This document shows positions 25,830 to 35,230 of a stretch of 64,000 nucleotides of DNA, in pieces. Position 1 is the first letter of the stretch; each line of letters begins with the position of its first letter. This DNA comes from RGIG995 sp045543655. Its GTDB lineage: Bacteria > Bacillota > Clostridia > Oscillospirales > UBA644. The stretch is taken from assembly GCA_045543655.1 (NCBI GenBank), contig JAZPXN010000047.1:1-64000 (forward strand). Direction: 5' to 3'. The notes beneath the pieces are model-generated. The model had not been told where the DNA came from, ran no database searches, and saw only the letters and a list, made by a program, of their open reading frames with translations. The position numbers and the translations under genes are program-made.

Positions 25830-27215
25830 AACCTGAAAGGCGTAGAGGTCGGATTTGAAGAGTTCGAAGCGGATCTGATATTTCTTTTTGGGGTCGGCAA
25901 GGGCGGTCAGGTCGCCGCCTCCCTTCCAGGTGACGGTCTGCCAGATTTCGCCCCGGCGGAGGGGATCGCAATCGTCCACGGTATAGCCGGGCACCGGCTC
26001 CTGGGTGGCGGGATCGAAAAGCCCTACTTTGATATAACCTCGGTTTGGGATGGCCGCATTGACCTGCAGTCGGTCGGCCAGGGCCACGGGAACGGTGTGG
26101 AATTCCCCCTTTTCTTCTGCGTGAATGGAGGTAAATCCGTCCTCCCGAATCGTGGCCTTCCAGTAGCCGCCGTAGGGCAACCAGGGGTAGTCGATCCGGT
26201 CGTCGTTGTGCCCTCGGGGGCTGGTCATGATATACATCAGCCAGCGTCCGTCACCCGCGTCGCAGATGCCGTTGGTGGAGGAGACGGTCATGCAATCGTA
26301 TTCGCCCGGTTCTCCGTTGGCAAGATAGGCCTCCCGCCCCAAGGGACGGTACCAGATCTGCCCGTCGGAGGAGGTGGCCAGATGTACGTCGAAGGTGTCC
26401 TTCGTCCGGTGATACATATCGATCAGCATCAAGTGGGCGTCCTCCGCCCCCGGCCAGCGATGATATCCGCTGGTGTAATAATCCCAATCCGGCGGGTCGG
26501 CAGGATCGGAATGCAGACACATGGTCGGCTTTGGAAAGTGCCGGAAATCACGGCTTTTTGACACGGAGATCGACCGTCTGCGCTTGGTATATCCCCGGAT
26601 CTGCCGGGTATATATGGCGTATTCTCCCGTGCCGTCCACGGTCAGAAAATTCTGAGTATCGCCGGGGTTATCCAGGATCGGCCCTTCCACGTCGGTCCAA
26701 TGAAGACCGTCGGGGGAGACGGCTCCGTGAATCACCGATCGGTTGCCCCGTTCGGTGCGGTGATACTGCACCCAGATCAGCTTGTAACGCTCGTCCTCCG
26801 GAGCCGCAGGGTCGTACAAAACGGTGGTTCCGTGGCAGTTTTTAACGACGTTATTTTCCGTGGATCCGTGGTATTCGTAAAGGCCCAGATTGGGCTTTTC
26901 AAAGTGAACGCCGTCGTTTGATTCCGCATAGCAAAGCAGCGTAGACATATCCACCTCGTTGCCCTCGGCGGGGGGAATCGCCTCGTACCATACCCGGATC
27001 TTTCCGTCGATGCGCAGAAAGGTTGCGTAGCAGTTCAAGCAGGTCTGCTCCCAGGGCTTGTCCGGCAGGATGACCGCTTCCGGATCGATGCGGGGGCGAT
27101 GCACCTTGATGCGGATGCCGCTGGGACCGATCATGGCCTGCTTTCGGTTGGGCCAGGGCGTGCCGTAGCCCGCCTCCACGTTAGACCAATCCACGAAGAC
27201 GAATTTTTTGCTCAT
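25827..27215 (-). CDS. Five-bladed beta-propeller glycosidase-like protein
   Basis: A 462-aa cytoplasmic protein without signal peptide. Repeated blade-like segments with WYEAIP, CYAESNDGVHFEKPNLGLYEY, LIWVQYHR, and SPDGLHWTDVEGPILDN resemble GH32/GH43/GH117-like five-bladed propellers, as found in many uncharacterised gut carbohydrate genes. The substrate and even enzymatic activity are not certain. It has its own promoter and a good AAAGGAGG ribosome-binding site. It lies downstream of the 1060-aa protein, so a shared sugar pathway is likely, by context only. Confidence 0.6.
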   Translation of the reverse strand: MSKKFVFVDWSNVEAGYGTPWPNRKQAMIGPSGIRIKVHRPRIDPEAVILPDKPWEQTCLNCYATFLRIDGKIRVWYEAIPPAEGNEVDMSTLLCYAESNDGVHFEKPNLGLYEYHGSTENNVVKNCHGTTVLYDPAAPEDERYKLIWVQYHRTERGNRSVIHGAVSPDGLHWTDVEGPILDNPGDTQNFLTVDGTGEYAIYTRQIRGYTKRRRSISVSKSRDFRHFPKPTMCLHSDPADPPDWDYYTSGYHRWPGAEDAHLMLIDMYHRTKDTFDVHLATSSDGQIWYRPLGREAYLANGEPGEYDCMTVSSTNGICDAGDGRWLMYIMTSPRGHNDDRIDYPWLPYGGYWKATIREDGFTSIHAEEKGEFHTVPVALADRLQVNAAIPNRGYIKVGLFDPATQEPVPGYTVDDCDPLRRGEIWQTVTWKGGGDLTALADPKKKYQIRFELFKSDLYAFQV

Positions 27216-27247
27216 CGCAAGGCCTCCTTTGGGAATTTCTTGGCTCT

Positions 27248-27276
27248 ATTATAGCAAAGACGTCCCGCCGGAACAA
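27248..27276 (-). promoter_or_regulatory. Promoter of the propeller-protein gene
   Basis: On the minus strand TTGTTC (27276-27271) and TATAAT (27253-27248) are 17 bp apart, about 33 bases before the start. Confidence 0.65.
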
Positions 27277-27359
27277 TATCCCCAAAGGACCTTTTAAGCG
27301 TGAATTGTCCGCTTTGGAAACTTTGAGGAAATATTTTCGGCGGGAGTCGCGGGATTCTC

Positions 27360-30300
27360 TTAGAAACGGACGGTGACGATGGAATTTTCGCTGAAATCGA
27401 CGGTGATATCCTGCGTCACTCCGTTTTTGGCCACGGTGAAGACCGATTGGCCGATGCCCTGGGCGGTGAAGGAGGTGTCGTTTACCTCCAGAACGTCGTT
27501 CTCCCAGTCGTTGCACCAGACCGCAACGCCGGAATTCACCGCCGCCTTGATGGGATATCCCAAGGGCGCGGGGACGGAATAGCGGCTTCCGTCCACGGTC
27601 AGCGTTCCGCGGCGCAGGCTTGCAGGGTCGTGATACCAGTCGGTGGCCATGAAATACACGTGCTTTCCGCCGTCCGCTTGATCGTAGACCGCAACCTGAA
27701 CGTCCTCGTCCCCTTCGGCGTAGACCGCCTCGTTGGCAAGGATTCCGGGGAGGATCTGATCAAGGAGCGCCTTGTAGGCCTGGGCAACGCCCTCGTTGCC
27801 GGCGTACTCTTTTGCGTTGACCAGGAGTACCTTGCCCCGTCCGATCCCGATCTCATAGGCGAGGACGCGTCCTGCGTCGGTGAACAGTATCGGCTTCGCT
27901 TCGGCGGGAACGGGGCCCACGGTGACGGGATCCCCTTGATACGTGTCGGCTTCAAAGGCCCCGTCGGGAGCAACTGCCCGGCGGAAGGGATGCTCCAGGT
28001 AGGTGTGATTCAAGGCGATTACGTCGGCGCGCCCGGTGGTGATTGCGCATTGGGCGCGGCCCAGAAGCAAAGTTCCTCCCTGTTCGGCATAGCTTTGCAG
28101 TTTATGGAAATCTTCTTCCATGGCTTTATTGTATCCCAGGGCCACCAGAAGGGAATAGGCAGAGTAATCGTCCTGCTCAATGGGGATGATATCCACGTTG
28201 CCGTGGGGCGTCCCGGTATAATAGCCGACGCTTTCGTTAGGGCAGGGATGGAGGTAGATGCCGTGATTTTTATTCCGGGGATAGAAGTATTTTAGGGTAT
28301 CCCACGCCTTTTCCGGCGCATCGAAACGGATGTCGGGGCGTCCCCAGACCGTTCTCTGTCCGAAGCAGTCCCATCCGTCGTACCGTCCCTGCAGGAAGGC
28401 CACGGGGGTATGGAAGCGGCCGGTGCGGGAATGAGTCTGTACGTAACGGTAGAAATCCCTTTGTTCTTTCTGATGCTTTTTGCAGGATTCGGAGAAACGG
28501 TTGAAGCCCGCGTAAAGCTCCTCCACGTGCCAAAGCCCTTCCTCGGTGTTGATGTCGTGAATGCCCTGCATCCAGGTTCCGAAGAGGGCCAGCCGATAGC
28601 GGCGGTTCTTCTCGTCGGTGTCGTGGGGAGAGGAGGACCATTGCAAGGCGTGATGGGCGCCCACGGTAGGATGGCCGTAGGCCCGGGAGGCACCCCGCAG
28701 CGCCGCGCAGACGATCTCCTGGGGACCGTACATCAGCTCTGCGCCGGTCCAGTCGTATCCGGCCTGGTAGAAATATTTGAAGAGCACCGAAGGCCCGGTA
28801 TGGCGGGTGATGCCCTTCGTGCGCAGGGCAACCAGCATCTCCACCGCATCCTTACTCGCCGCTTCCATATCGGCGGCAACGCAGGGGGAATGATAGAGGG
28901 TCCGTCGGCCGTTCTGTTCCACCACGTTATTGCCGTCGTTCCAGGGCGGCATATGATCTCCGTGGGTTCTTGCCCGGCGGATGATCAGATCCCGGAAGCG
29001 GTTTTCCTGGGGATCGTTGGTGAATTCGTTAAAGCCCCAATAGGCAACGCCGCCGTCCAGCTCATGACTTTGACGGCCGAGGAAGGCCTTCCCCTTCAGG
29101 GCTTCCATGGAGGGGTTTGCGTCGCATCCCGGCAATTCCCGGCCGTCCATCATATGGGCGTACTTCATCCCCGCCTTGTTCAGAAGCGCGGCGGTCTTTT
29201 TCCATAGATCTTCGTCCAGCGTCCGGGTGCCGCACCAGCGGTAGGTGGGGCGGATGGTGATAAAATTGCCGAATTGATTTTCAAAATACCATTTCAGGTA
29301 AATTTTCATGGCTTCGGCCTCGTTGGGCACGTAGACCATGTCCCCTGTTCCGGTCAGAACTCCGTCCTCGGGGCGGCAGACGCACCGTTCTACGGTGCAG
29401 GCTTCGGTTTTTCCGTCGTATTCCAGGGTGAAGGTGACGTTATTGGCGGGGGCGTCGCATTGCAGCAGAAGGGCGTTCAGCCCGTCGGCCTCGCAGACGA
29501 GATCTATGGCCTTGACGGCAACCGACGTCAGGTGGAATTGCGCCCCCTTCGCTCCGTCCACGACGACGGCAAAGGGTTCTCCGGCGGTGACGACTCCGGG
29601 GCAGGCAACGAGGAAGGAATCGTCTTCCCCCACGAAGGCGACGTCGTATACGTTATAGGCCAGAGGCTCCCGGTAATCCGAGGTGACAGTGAAGGTCAGC
29701 TCGTTTTTGCCGGGGAGGATCTTCGCTCCGTTCAGGGGGATTTCGCCCTCCGATCTGCGGTGGCAACGCTCGAAAATTTCACCAGACCAGAAGGCTTTTC
29801 CGTTCAGCGCCACGGTAAGACCCACCCATTCCTTCCGGGAGAGATTGTACCCCGTCCAGACGAATTGGGGCCGCTCCGCAGAGTTCGGAGCAAATTCCGG
29901 CGCCAGATTCCAGCCCGTTTCGGACAGGAGCAACGGCCGCTCCGCATAGACCGTTCCCGTGTATCCCTCCCCTTCCAAGAAGAGGCAGACCGAGGCGGTA
30001 TTCCAGGTGTCGAATGCAATCTCCTTTTTCAACTCCTGCCAGCCGTAGGTTCCGGCGGGAAGATCGATATCAAAGATCACGTCCGGCGCCTGCTTAGTGA
30101 ATTGAGGGTCCACGCCTTCTTTTTGATAACGGATCTCCGCCCGGAAGCGCAGATAAGCCCCTTCGGGGATCGCAATATTTTCGCCCTTGACCGAAATCCC
30201 CAGAGTCCAGCGGTCGGTATAATCCTTCGTCCGCAGATAAGAGAGCTTCGGGGGGAAGGTCTGATGATGATAGGCCAGCAGGGGATAGGTTCCGTCGGAT

Positions 30301-30542
30301 TCCATTTTCAGGCAAAACTGATCCTTCCACGCCTCCGCCGTCGAAAGGCTGTCGTCAATGCGGCGGTAAAGCATGGGATGATCGGGCTCGTTTTTCCATT
30401 GAAAAAACTGGGCCGTTTCGCCGGTGAAATGAAGCCGGGCAGGGTTGGTGATTCCCGTTCCGTCAAAGGGAATCGTAACGCTCTTTCCGGGCTTGATATG
30501 CAACGGTTCGTTTTCGTTACGAATGGGAAGATAACGTTCCAT
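27360..30542 (-). CDS. Large multidomain carbohydrate-active-like protein (paralogue A)
   Basis: A 1060-aa cytoplasmic protein of a family I cannot name. N-terminal beta-sandwich regions (about 1-380), a central alpha/beta region (about 400-740) with IRPTYRWCGTR, MMDGRELPGCD, TGAELMYGPQE and IHDINTEEGLWHVEELY, a flavodoxin/GATase-like region (about 770-880) recalling the trimerisation domain of GH42-type enzymes, and a C-terminal beta domain. The general build is that of large glycoside hydrolases, but no known catalytic signature is clear. The ATG at 30542 follows GGAGGTATCCTCT; a longer frame exists upstream. A closely related second copy is at 38783. Confidence 0.6.
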   Translation of the reverse strand: MERYLPIRNENEPLHIKPGKSVTIPFDGTGITNPARLHFTGETAQFFQWKNEPDHPMLYRRIDDSLSTAEAWKDQFCLKMESDGTYPLLAYHHQTFPPKLSYLRTKDYTDRWTLGISVKGENIAIPEGAYLRFRAEIRYQKEGVDPQFTKQAPDVIFDIDLPAGTYGWQELKKEIAFDTWNTASVCLFLEGEGYTGTVYAERPLLLSETGWNLAPEFAPNSAERPQFVWTGYNLSRKEWVGLTVALNGKAFWSGEIFERCHRRSEGEIPLNGAKILPGKNELTFTVTSDYREPLAYNVYDVAFVGEDDSFLVACPGVVTAGEPFAVVVDGAKGAQFHLTSVAVKAIDLVCEADGLNALLLQCDAPANNVTFTLEYDGKTEACTVERCVCRPEDGVLTGTGDMVYVPNEAEAMKIYLKWYFENQFGNFITIRPTYRWCGTRTLDEDLWKKTAALLNKAGMKYAHMMDGRELPGCDANPSMEALKGKAFLGRQSHELDGGVAYWGFNEFTNDPQENRFRDLIIRRARTHGDHMPPWNDGNNVVEQNGRRTLYHSPCVAADMEAASKDAVEMLVALRTKGITRHTGPSVLFKYFYQAGYDWTGAELMYGPQEIVCAALRGASRAYGHPTVGAHHALQWSSSPHDTDEKNRRYRLALFGTWMQGIHDINTEEGLWHVEELYAGFNRFSESCKKHQKEQRDFYRYVQTHSRTGRFHTPVAFLQGRYDGWDCFGQRTVWGRPDIRFDAPEKAWDTLKYFYPRNKNHGIYLHPCPNESVGYYTGTPHGNVDIIPIEQDDYSAYSLLVALGYNKAMEEDFHKLQSYAEQGGTLLLGRAQCAITTGRADVIALNHTYLEHPFRRAVAPDGAFEADTYQGDPVTVGPVPAEAKPILFTDAGRVLAYEIGIGRGKVLLVNAKEYAGNEGVAQAYKALLDQILPGILANEAVYAEGDEDVQVAVYDQADGGKHVYFMATDWYHDPASLRRGTLTVDGSRYSVPAPLGYPIKAAVNSGVAVWCNDWENDVLEVNDTSFTAQGIGQSVFTVAKNGVTQDITVDFSENSIVTVRF

Positions 30543-30559
30543 AGAGGATACCTCCGTTT

Positions 30560-32485
30560 TTATTCGTATAATTCGATCCCCGCAAATTCGTAGGGATACA
30601 GCGTGCTTTTCAGTTGGATCCGTCCCTTTTCGAAGACTCCTTCGCAATTCACGAAGCGGGCGGCGGTATAGTCTCCGTTGACCTTTACGGTCAGCCCGTC
30701 GATCTTATCCTCAAACAGATTCCAGAGGCCGATGCTCAGCGATTTTTCATCTTTTTTGACCAGCGTGTAAAGCCAGGGGTGATTGCCTTCTGCCCATGCG
30801 TCGAGGGGTTTTTCGGTCAGCCATTCGGTCTGTTCGATCAGCATCCGGTTCAGGGCGTAGCACATCAGATATCCCGCTTCGGAGGATTTCCGGTGGAACA
30901 TCCTTCGGGTGTCGAAGGGGAAGATCAGAAAACGCCGTCCCTGCTTGTTTTCATACCTCATCCAGCCGGGAATGCGAACGTCTCCCGAAACGAATTCGGT
31001 CAGGATCTCAACTCCTTCGGAGAGGGTTACGGGGATGGGGAGATGACGGCCGCTGATGCGGACGTATTCGTCTTCGCCCACGAAATACTGGGAAGCGCCC
31101 CCCAGATAGGTGACGGACAGAGCGTCGCCCTCGGTCTTTTCCGCAACGCCGACGTCAATGCCCCGCTGCCGCAGAATCTCCGCCGCCGGAAGGTCGAGAA
31201 TGCATCCGGCACATTGCTCCTCCGGCAGATATCGGGCGTTTTCGCCGAAGACGATCTTTGCCCCGTTGCCCTCGTAGGCCGTGGGCAGATTGTTGTGAAC
31301 CGCCAGGGCAAAGGAGGCGTTATAATTGCCGCCGCTGTGATCCAGAACCCGGAAATCCGGCTCGTTCCCGGCGTTTTTCAGGTCTGCGTCCTTCCATAAA
31401 TGAGGGGTAAGCCAGGGAATGACCCCCACGGCTTTTTTGCCCCGGAAGAGGTTTTCGATCTCTTCGTAGAGGGACAGATTCTTCTCCCACGCGTCGGTAT
31501 AACCCGTTTCGTAATCGGCGTTGGAGCAGTAGTCCATGGAATATTTCAATATTCCGTCCGGGCCGCCGTCCGCCCGCAAAATCTGATCGAAGCATTCCAG
31601 ATACGCGGCGGGGCAATGGAACCGGGGACGGGGGTAGGTGTCTCCCTCGGTGATCTGTTCAACGCCCCAATCCTTGCAGACGCTCGTCTCCCATCGCTCC
31701 AGCTCCAGAGAGGTTCCCAGAGTGTCCTTTCCGTTGGTGTAGGAATGATAGGGAGCCCCGAAGGTGCGCAGGAAGGGGTGATTTTTGCCGGCCAGGATCT
31801 CTGTGATCTTTTTTGCATCCACGCCGTCTGCATCCCACAGATAAGGGGAAACGCAGACGCCCATCCGCTGATCGGGGTTGACCTCGTCCACCGCCGCCCG
31901 CAGAGCCTCCGCCAGCCGGTACAGGGTCTCTCCCTGAACCTTGATCCAGACGTCCCGGTATTTGTTTCCAGGGCCGGTAAAGGCTTTCCGGATCCATTCG
32001 TCCGCCGTCAGCGTTTCGCCGATCTCCCGGTTCATCCACGCCACGTGGGTATTACAGCAACAGCCGCCGTTGAGACGGTAGTCGTCGTCCAGAAGGATCA
32101 GATCCGGCTTCAGGGCCGCAACGCCGCGTACCCAGCCGCACAGATCTGCGGTCAATCTTCCGTCGGTGGGGCAGAAGGACGCCACGGTTCCCTTGACGGG
32201 TAATTTCATGTGGCGGTAAGGGGTTTCACATCCCTCGGGGAACTTCGTCACCTGATCGTGACCCAGCGTCTCTCCGATCCAGACGGCAGTCTCGAATCCG
32301 TTTTCTTTGAAATAGTTCAGCATTTCCTCCAGCCGGGCCATGTTGGCCGGGGAGGTGAAGGTGTATTCCAGCTCCCGGTTCAGGGCAAAGGCGATCCGGT
32401 CTGCCTTGCAGCGGCGCAGCTCCCGGAGGAGGGTTTCTTTGTCGAAATGGGTGTCGATGATGATCGGTACCGTCGTCTTATACAT
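30560..32485 (-). CDS. Uncharacterised TIM-barrel glycosidase-like protein
   Basis: A 641-aa protein without signal peptide. The first 400 residues alternate strands and helices as in a (beta/alpha)8 barrel (IIIDTHFDKETLLRELRRC, DLILLDDDYRLNG, MGVCVSPYLWDADG, YSMDYCSNADYETGYTDAWEK, VGVIPWLTPHLW), with DDDYR a possible catalytic-face acidic patch. A middle region looks like a flavodoxin-type trimerisation domain and the end is a beta domain. I do not recognise the exact family. It starts one base after the beta-helix gene and ends 17 bases before the 1060-aa gene, so the three are an operon. Confidence 0.55.
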   Translation of the reverse strand: MYKTTVPIIIDTHFDKETLLRELRRCKADRIAFALNRELEYTFTSPANMARLEEMLNYFKENGFETAVWIGETLGHDQVTKFPEGCETPYRHMKLPVKGTVASFCPTDGRLTADLCGWVRGVAALKPDLILLDDDYRLNGGCCCNTHVAWMNREIGETLTADEWIRKAFTGPGNKYRDVWIKVQGETLYRLAEALRAAVDEVNPDQRMGVCVSPYLWDADGVDAKKITEILAGKNHPFLRTFGAPYHSYTNGKDTLGTSLELERWETSVCKDWGVEQITEGDTYPRPRFHCPAAYLECFDQILRADGGPDGILKYSMDYCSNADYETGYTDAWEKNLSLYEEIENLFRGKKAVGVIPWLTPHLWKDADLKNAGNEPDFRVLDHSGGNYNASFALAVHNNLPTAYEGNGAKIVFGENARYLPEEQCAGCILDLPAAEILRQRGIDVGVAEKTEGDALSVTYLGGASQYFVGEDEYVRISGRHLPIPVTLSEGVEILTEFVSGDVRIPGWMRYENKQGRRFLIFPFDTRRMFHRKSSEAGYLMCYALNRMLIEQTEWLTEKPLDAWAEGNHPWLYTLVKKDEKSLSIGLWNLFEDKIDGLTVKVNGDYTAARFVNCEGVFEKGRIQLKSTLYPYEFAGIELYE

Positions 32486-32486
32486 A

Positions 32487-33500
32487 TCAGAACAGATCCT
32501 TTACCTTGTTGTAGATGCCGCCCCGCAGATGATTCTCGTGGGTGCGGTCGGAGATCAGATGAAGGGGCGCTACGATCTTTTCGAAGACGCCCGGGCCGCC
32601 GGGAACGCCCTCGTCGAGGATCACGTTGTTTTTTTGCCCTTCCTTAAAGCCGATCTTGAATCCGGTTACGAGAGAACGGAAGATTCCGTCGGTCTTGAAT
32701 GCGGTGTGCTTCTCTCCCTTGGGGGAGTACCACATGCAGTAGCAGGAGTCGTAGACGCTGTGAATATCGTTGCTTTCCCGGTATCCGTGGCAGAAGTTAT
32801 CGCTGTAGCATACGTTGTACCAGTTGGTTCCCCGGTCGTCGTAAAAGCCGCAGGAGCCGTCGAAATCGTTGAAATCCAGCGTGAAAAGCGGATGGACGTT
32901 GCGCAGAATATTTCCGGCGGAGTGAATCACCACGCCCCGGTAAACGTTTGCAATGCGAAGATTGGTGAAGGTATTGTCAAACCCCTCCACCAAAACGCCT
33001 ACGGCTTCCTTCGTGCCGTTTCCGACGATATTCACGTTGGTGATATCCGCGTCGGAGGAGCCGTTGTTGGCGCCGTGCTTGATATGAACGCCTACGGTGG
33101 TATTTTTGATGGATACCTGCCGGATTACCGTCTCCCGGCCTCCGTCGATGGAAACGCCCTTCGCCCTGCCCATCCCGTCGAGAATCCCTCCGGTCAGGGA
33201 ATAATTGCTCCCTACCGTTTCAATGTCGTTTTTCGGATGGGTGGCCCCGAGGCGGATCATTGCCTCGTCGCCGTCAAAGGCTTCGGTGGGGCGGATCACG
33301 GCGTAATTGGATAATTGCAGATCCACGCTCCGTTCCGGGTCTGCCGGGGTCAGGAGGGGGCGATCGAGCAGATACTCTCCGTCGGGGAAATAAAGGGTGC
33401 GGTTGGGGTTTTCGTCAATGATTTTTTGCAGAATGCCGGACACGTCCCCTTCGTGATTTTCGGGGATAAAATCCGCCACGTTAAGAGTTCCGTAAATCAT
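32487..33500 (-). CDS. Right-handed beta-helix protein (pectin-lyase-like fold)
   Basis: A 337-aa protein that begins like glycan-lyase-type beta-helices (DVSGILQKIIDENPNRTLYFPDGEYLLDRPLL) and continues with repeated short strands rich in Asn, Val, Ile and Gly (SLTGGILDGMGRAKGVSIDGG, VIRQVSIKNTTVGVHIKHG, ITNVNIVGNG). It lacks a signal peptide, so if it is an enzyme it acts on imported oligosaccharides. The start at 33500 has a GAGG site; an upstream extension is not supported. It is the first gene of the three-gene operon behind a strong promoter. Confidence 0.7.
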   Translation of the reverse strand: MIYGTLNVADFIPENHEGDVSGILQKIIDENPNRTLYFPDGEYLLDRPLLTPADPERSVDLQLSNYAVIRPTEAFDGDEAMIRLGATHPKNDIETVGSNYSLTGGILDGMGRAKGVSIDGGRETVIRQVSIKNTTVGVHIKHGANNGSSDADITNVNIVGNGTKEAVGVLVEGFDNTFTNLRIANVYRGVVIHSAGNILRNVHPLFTLDFNDFDGSCGFYDDRGTNWYNVCYSDNFCHGYRESNDIHSVYDSCYCMWYSPKGEKHTAFKTDGIFRSLVTGFKIGFKEGQKNNVILDEGVPGGPGVFEKIVAPLHLISDRTHENHLRGGIYNKVKDLF

Positions 33501-33525
33501 GGTTTTCCTCGCCGTTTTTTCTCTT

Positions 33526-33554
33526 ATTGTAACATAAAAACGGGCGGGTGTCAA
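33526..33554 (-). promoter_or_regulatory. Promoter of the beta-helix/TIM-barrel/1060-aa operon
   Basis: On the minus strand TTGACA (33554-33549) and TACAAT (33531-33526) are 17 bp apart, 25 bases before the start. Confidence 0.8.
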
Positions 33555-33639
33555 TAGAAAAACGGGAAAATTTGTATCGTTTTTCCGGGGAATCTCCGCA
33601 GGGGATTTCGGCAAATTTGGGGCAGTTGACGAAAAGGGC

Positions 33640-33667
33640 TTGATTTTTTTTTATTTTATGGTATAAT
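33640..33667 (+). promoter_or_regulatory. Promoter of the DtxR-like regulator gene
   Basis: TTGATT at 33640 and TATAAT at 33662 with extended TATGG, 16 bp apart. Confidence 0.65.
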
Positions 33668-33698
33668 AAAGGAAAGAATTGTTTTGAGGTGTCTTTTT

Positions 33699-34070
33699 AT
33701 GCGTCTTCAGGAATCGGGCGAAATGTATCTGGAAACCATCCTTCAGCTGTCCCGCAAGCAGAGCCGGGTGCGGTCGATCGACGTGGTAGAATCCATGGGC
33801 TTCAGTAAGCCCAGCGTCAGCCGTGCCGTGGGGCTTCTCCGGCAGGGTGGCTATATTAACGTGCTGGAGGACGGTTCTCTCGTTCTGACCGACGCAGGGA
33901 AGGCCGTGGCCGAACGCACCTTTGAGCGGCACAAGGTTCTGACCTCCTTCTTCGTGGCCCTTGGGGTGGATGCGGAAACCGCCGCCTCCGACGCCTGCAA
34001 GATCGAGCACGATATCAGCGACGAGACCTTTGAAGCCATTAAATCCCATACCGCCAGACTGAATCAATAG
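33699..34070 (+). CDS. DtxR/MntR family metal-dependent repressor, short form
   Basis: A 123-aa regulator with a winged-helix domain (about 1-72: IDVVESMGFSKPSVSRAVGLLRQGG) and the start of the dimerisation domain. The metal-site residues are Met9 (GEMYLE), His78 (RHKVL), and Cys100, Glu103, His104 (ACKIEHDIS). That Met/Cys/Glu/His set is the one in iron-responsive DtxR, not the Asp/Glu set of manganese-responsive MntR. At 123 aa it lacks the SH3-like domain of DtxR and is shorter than MntR. Iron sensing is inferred. The ATG at 33699 has a GAGGTG site. Targets are not evident; it stands divergent to the glycan operon. Confidence 0.82.
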   Translation: MRLQESGEMYLETILQLSRKQSRVRSIDVVESMGFSKPSVSRAVGLLRQGGYINVLEDGSLVLTDAGKAVAERTFERHKVLTSFFVALGVDAETAASDACKIEHDISDETFEAIKSHTARLNQ

Positions 34071-34108
34071 TTTTTTCGTATCTGCACCGGATTTTCCTCC
34101 GGCGCATC

Positions 34109-34138
34109 TTGCTTTTTTTTCTCGGAATATGATATAAT
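34109..34138 (+). promoter_or_regulatory. Promoter of the SPFH protein gene
   Basis: TTGCTT at 34109 and TATAAT at 34133, 18 bp apart. A weak hairpin at 34083-34106 just upstream, followed by a T-rich tract, may end the DtxR-like transcript. Confidence 0.65.
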
Positions 34139-34229
34139 ATTCCCGTAGAGGTTTTTTCGGAAGAAGTGCGAAAATTTTCCGACCCCTCGTTATCTTTATG
34201 AAAATCAACATCTGTAAGGAGGATGTCTT

Positions 34230-35177
34230 ATGGAATTCATCATCGTTCCCATCGTTATCGTAGCGCTGATTTTGCTGTTCAGCTGCTTCCGCATCGTTCC
34301 CCAGGCTCACGAGTACGTTACGGAGTTTCTGGGGAAATATCACAATACCTGGGGCGCCGGACTGCACTTGAAGATCCCCTTCCTGGAACGGATCTCCAAA
34401 AAGGTCACTCTGAAGGAGCAGGTTCTCGATTCTCCTCCCCAGCCCGTTATTACCAAGGATAACGTTACCATGCAGATCGATACGGTGGTCTTCTACCGGA
34501 TCTTCGACGCTAAGATGTATACCTACGGGGTGGTCAATCCCGTCAATGCCCTGGGCAATCTGACCGCCACCACGTTGCGTAATATCATCGGTGAAATGGA
34601 TCTCGACGGGACTCTGACCTCCCGGGATACCATCAACGGCAAGCTGACCAATATTCTCGACGAAGCTACCGATCAGTGGGGGATCAAGATCACCCGCGTG
34701 GAGCTGAAAAACATCATTCCTCCCGCCGCCATTCAGGCCGCCATGGAAAAGCAGATGAAGGCAGAACGGGACCGCCGGGAAACCTTGCTGCAGGCCGAGG
34801 GCCACAAGGAAGCCTCCATCACCCGTGCCGAGGGGGATAAGCGTGCTATGGTCCTGGCTGCGGAAGGGGAAAGAGACGCCCGCATCGCCCGTGCCGAAGG
34901 GGAAGCCCAGGCTATTTATCTTGCCAAAAAGGCGGAAGCCGACGGTCTGCGTGCCTTGATGGACGCCGGCATCGACGCTACCGTTCTGGAGCTGAAGAAA
35001 TACGAAGCCCTGGCCAACGTTGCCAACGGCCGCGCCGCCAAGCTCATCATTCCCTCCGACGTGGTAGACACCGTGAAGAAGAACGTTCTCTTCAGCGAAA
35101 CCTCCGGTCTCGGCCATCAGACCGAAGCCGCCACCGACCCCGTCCCCGCAGCGAAGAAGGACCCCTGCTGCGACTGA
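34230..35177 (+). CDS. SPFH/Band 7 (stomatin/QmcA-like) membrane protein
   Basis: A 315-aa protein with one N-terminal membrane helix (about 3-22), the SPFH domain (about 24-185: IVPQAHEYVTEFLGKYHNTWGAGLHLKIPFLERI, DNVTMQIDTVVFYRI), a long charged coiled-coil region (KQMKAERDRRETLLQAEGHKEA...AEGERDARIARAEGEAQA), and a short C-terminal tail ending in CCD. Such proteins form large oligomeric scaffolds on the inner membrane and affect protease or lipid microdomain function. There is no NfeD partner next to it. It is a single-gene transcript with GGAGG site and strong terminator. Confidence 0.92.
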   Translation: MEFIIVPIVIVALILLFSCFRIVPQAHEYVTEFLGKYHNTWGAGLHLKIPFLERISKKVTLKEQVLDSPPQPVITKDNVTMQIDTVVFYRIFDAKMYTYGVVNPVNALGNLTATTLRNIIGEMDLDGTLTSRDTINGKLTNILDEATDQWGIKITRVELKNIIPPAAIQAAMEKQMKAERDRRETLLQAEGHKEASITRAEGDKRAMVLAAEGERDARIARAEGEAQAIYLAKKAEADGLRALMDAGIDATVLELKKYEALANVANGRAAKLIIPSDVVDTVKKNVLFSETSGLGHQTEAATDPVPAAKKDPCCD

Positions 35178-35193
35178 TCTTTTCAATTTCTGC

Positions 35194-35229
35194 GCTCCCG
35201 GAAGAGCTTTCTCTTCCGGGAGCGTTTTT
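35194..35229 (+). terminator. Terminator of the SPFH protein gene
   Basis: A 13-bp stem (GCTCCCGGAAGAG / CTCTTCCGGGAGC) with a 4-base loop and a TTTTT tract. Confidence 0.93.
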
Positions 35230-35230
35230 G

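Noticed and set aside
23888..25900. A 670-codon minus-strand frame opposite the SipW-type gene
   Set aside because: The plus-strand gene has a SipW-type signal peptide, RBS and promoter; the minus-strand product has no recognisable domain.
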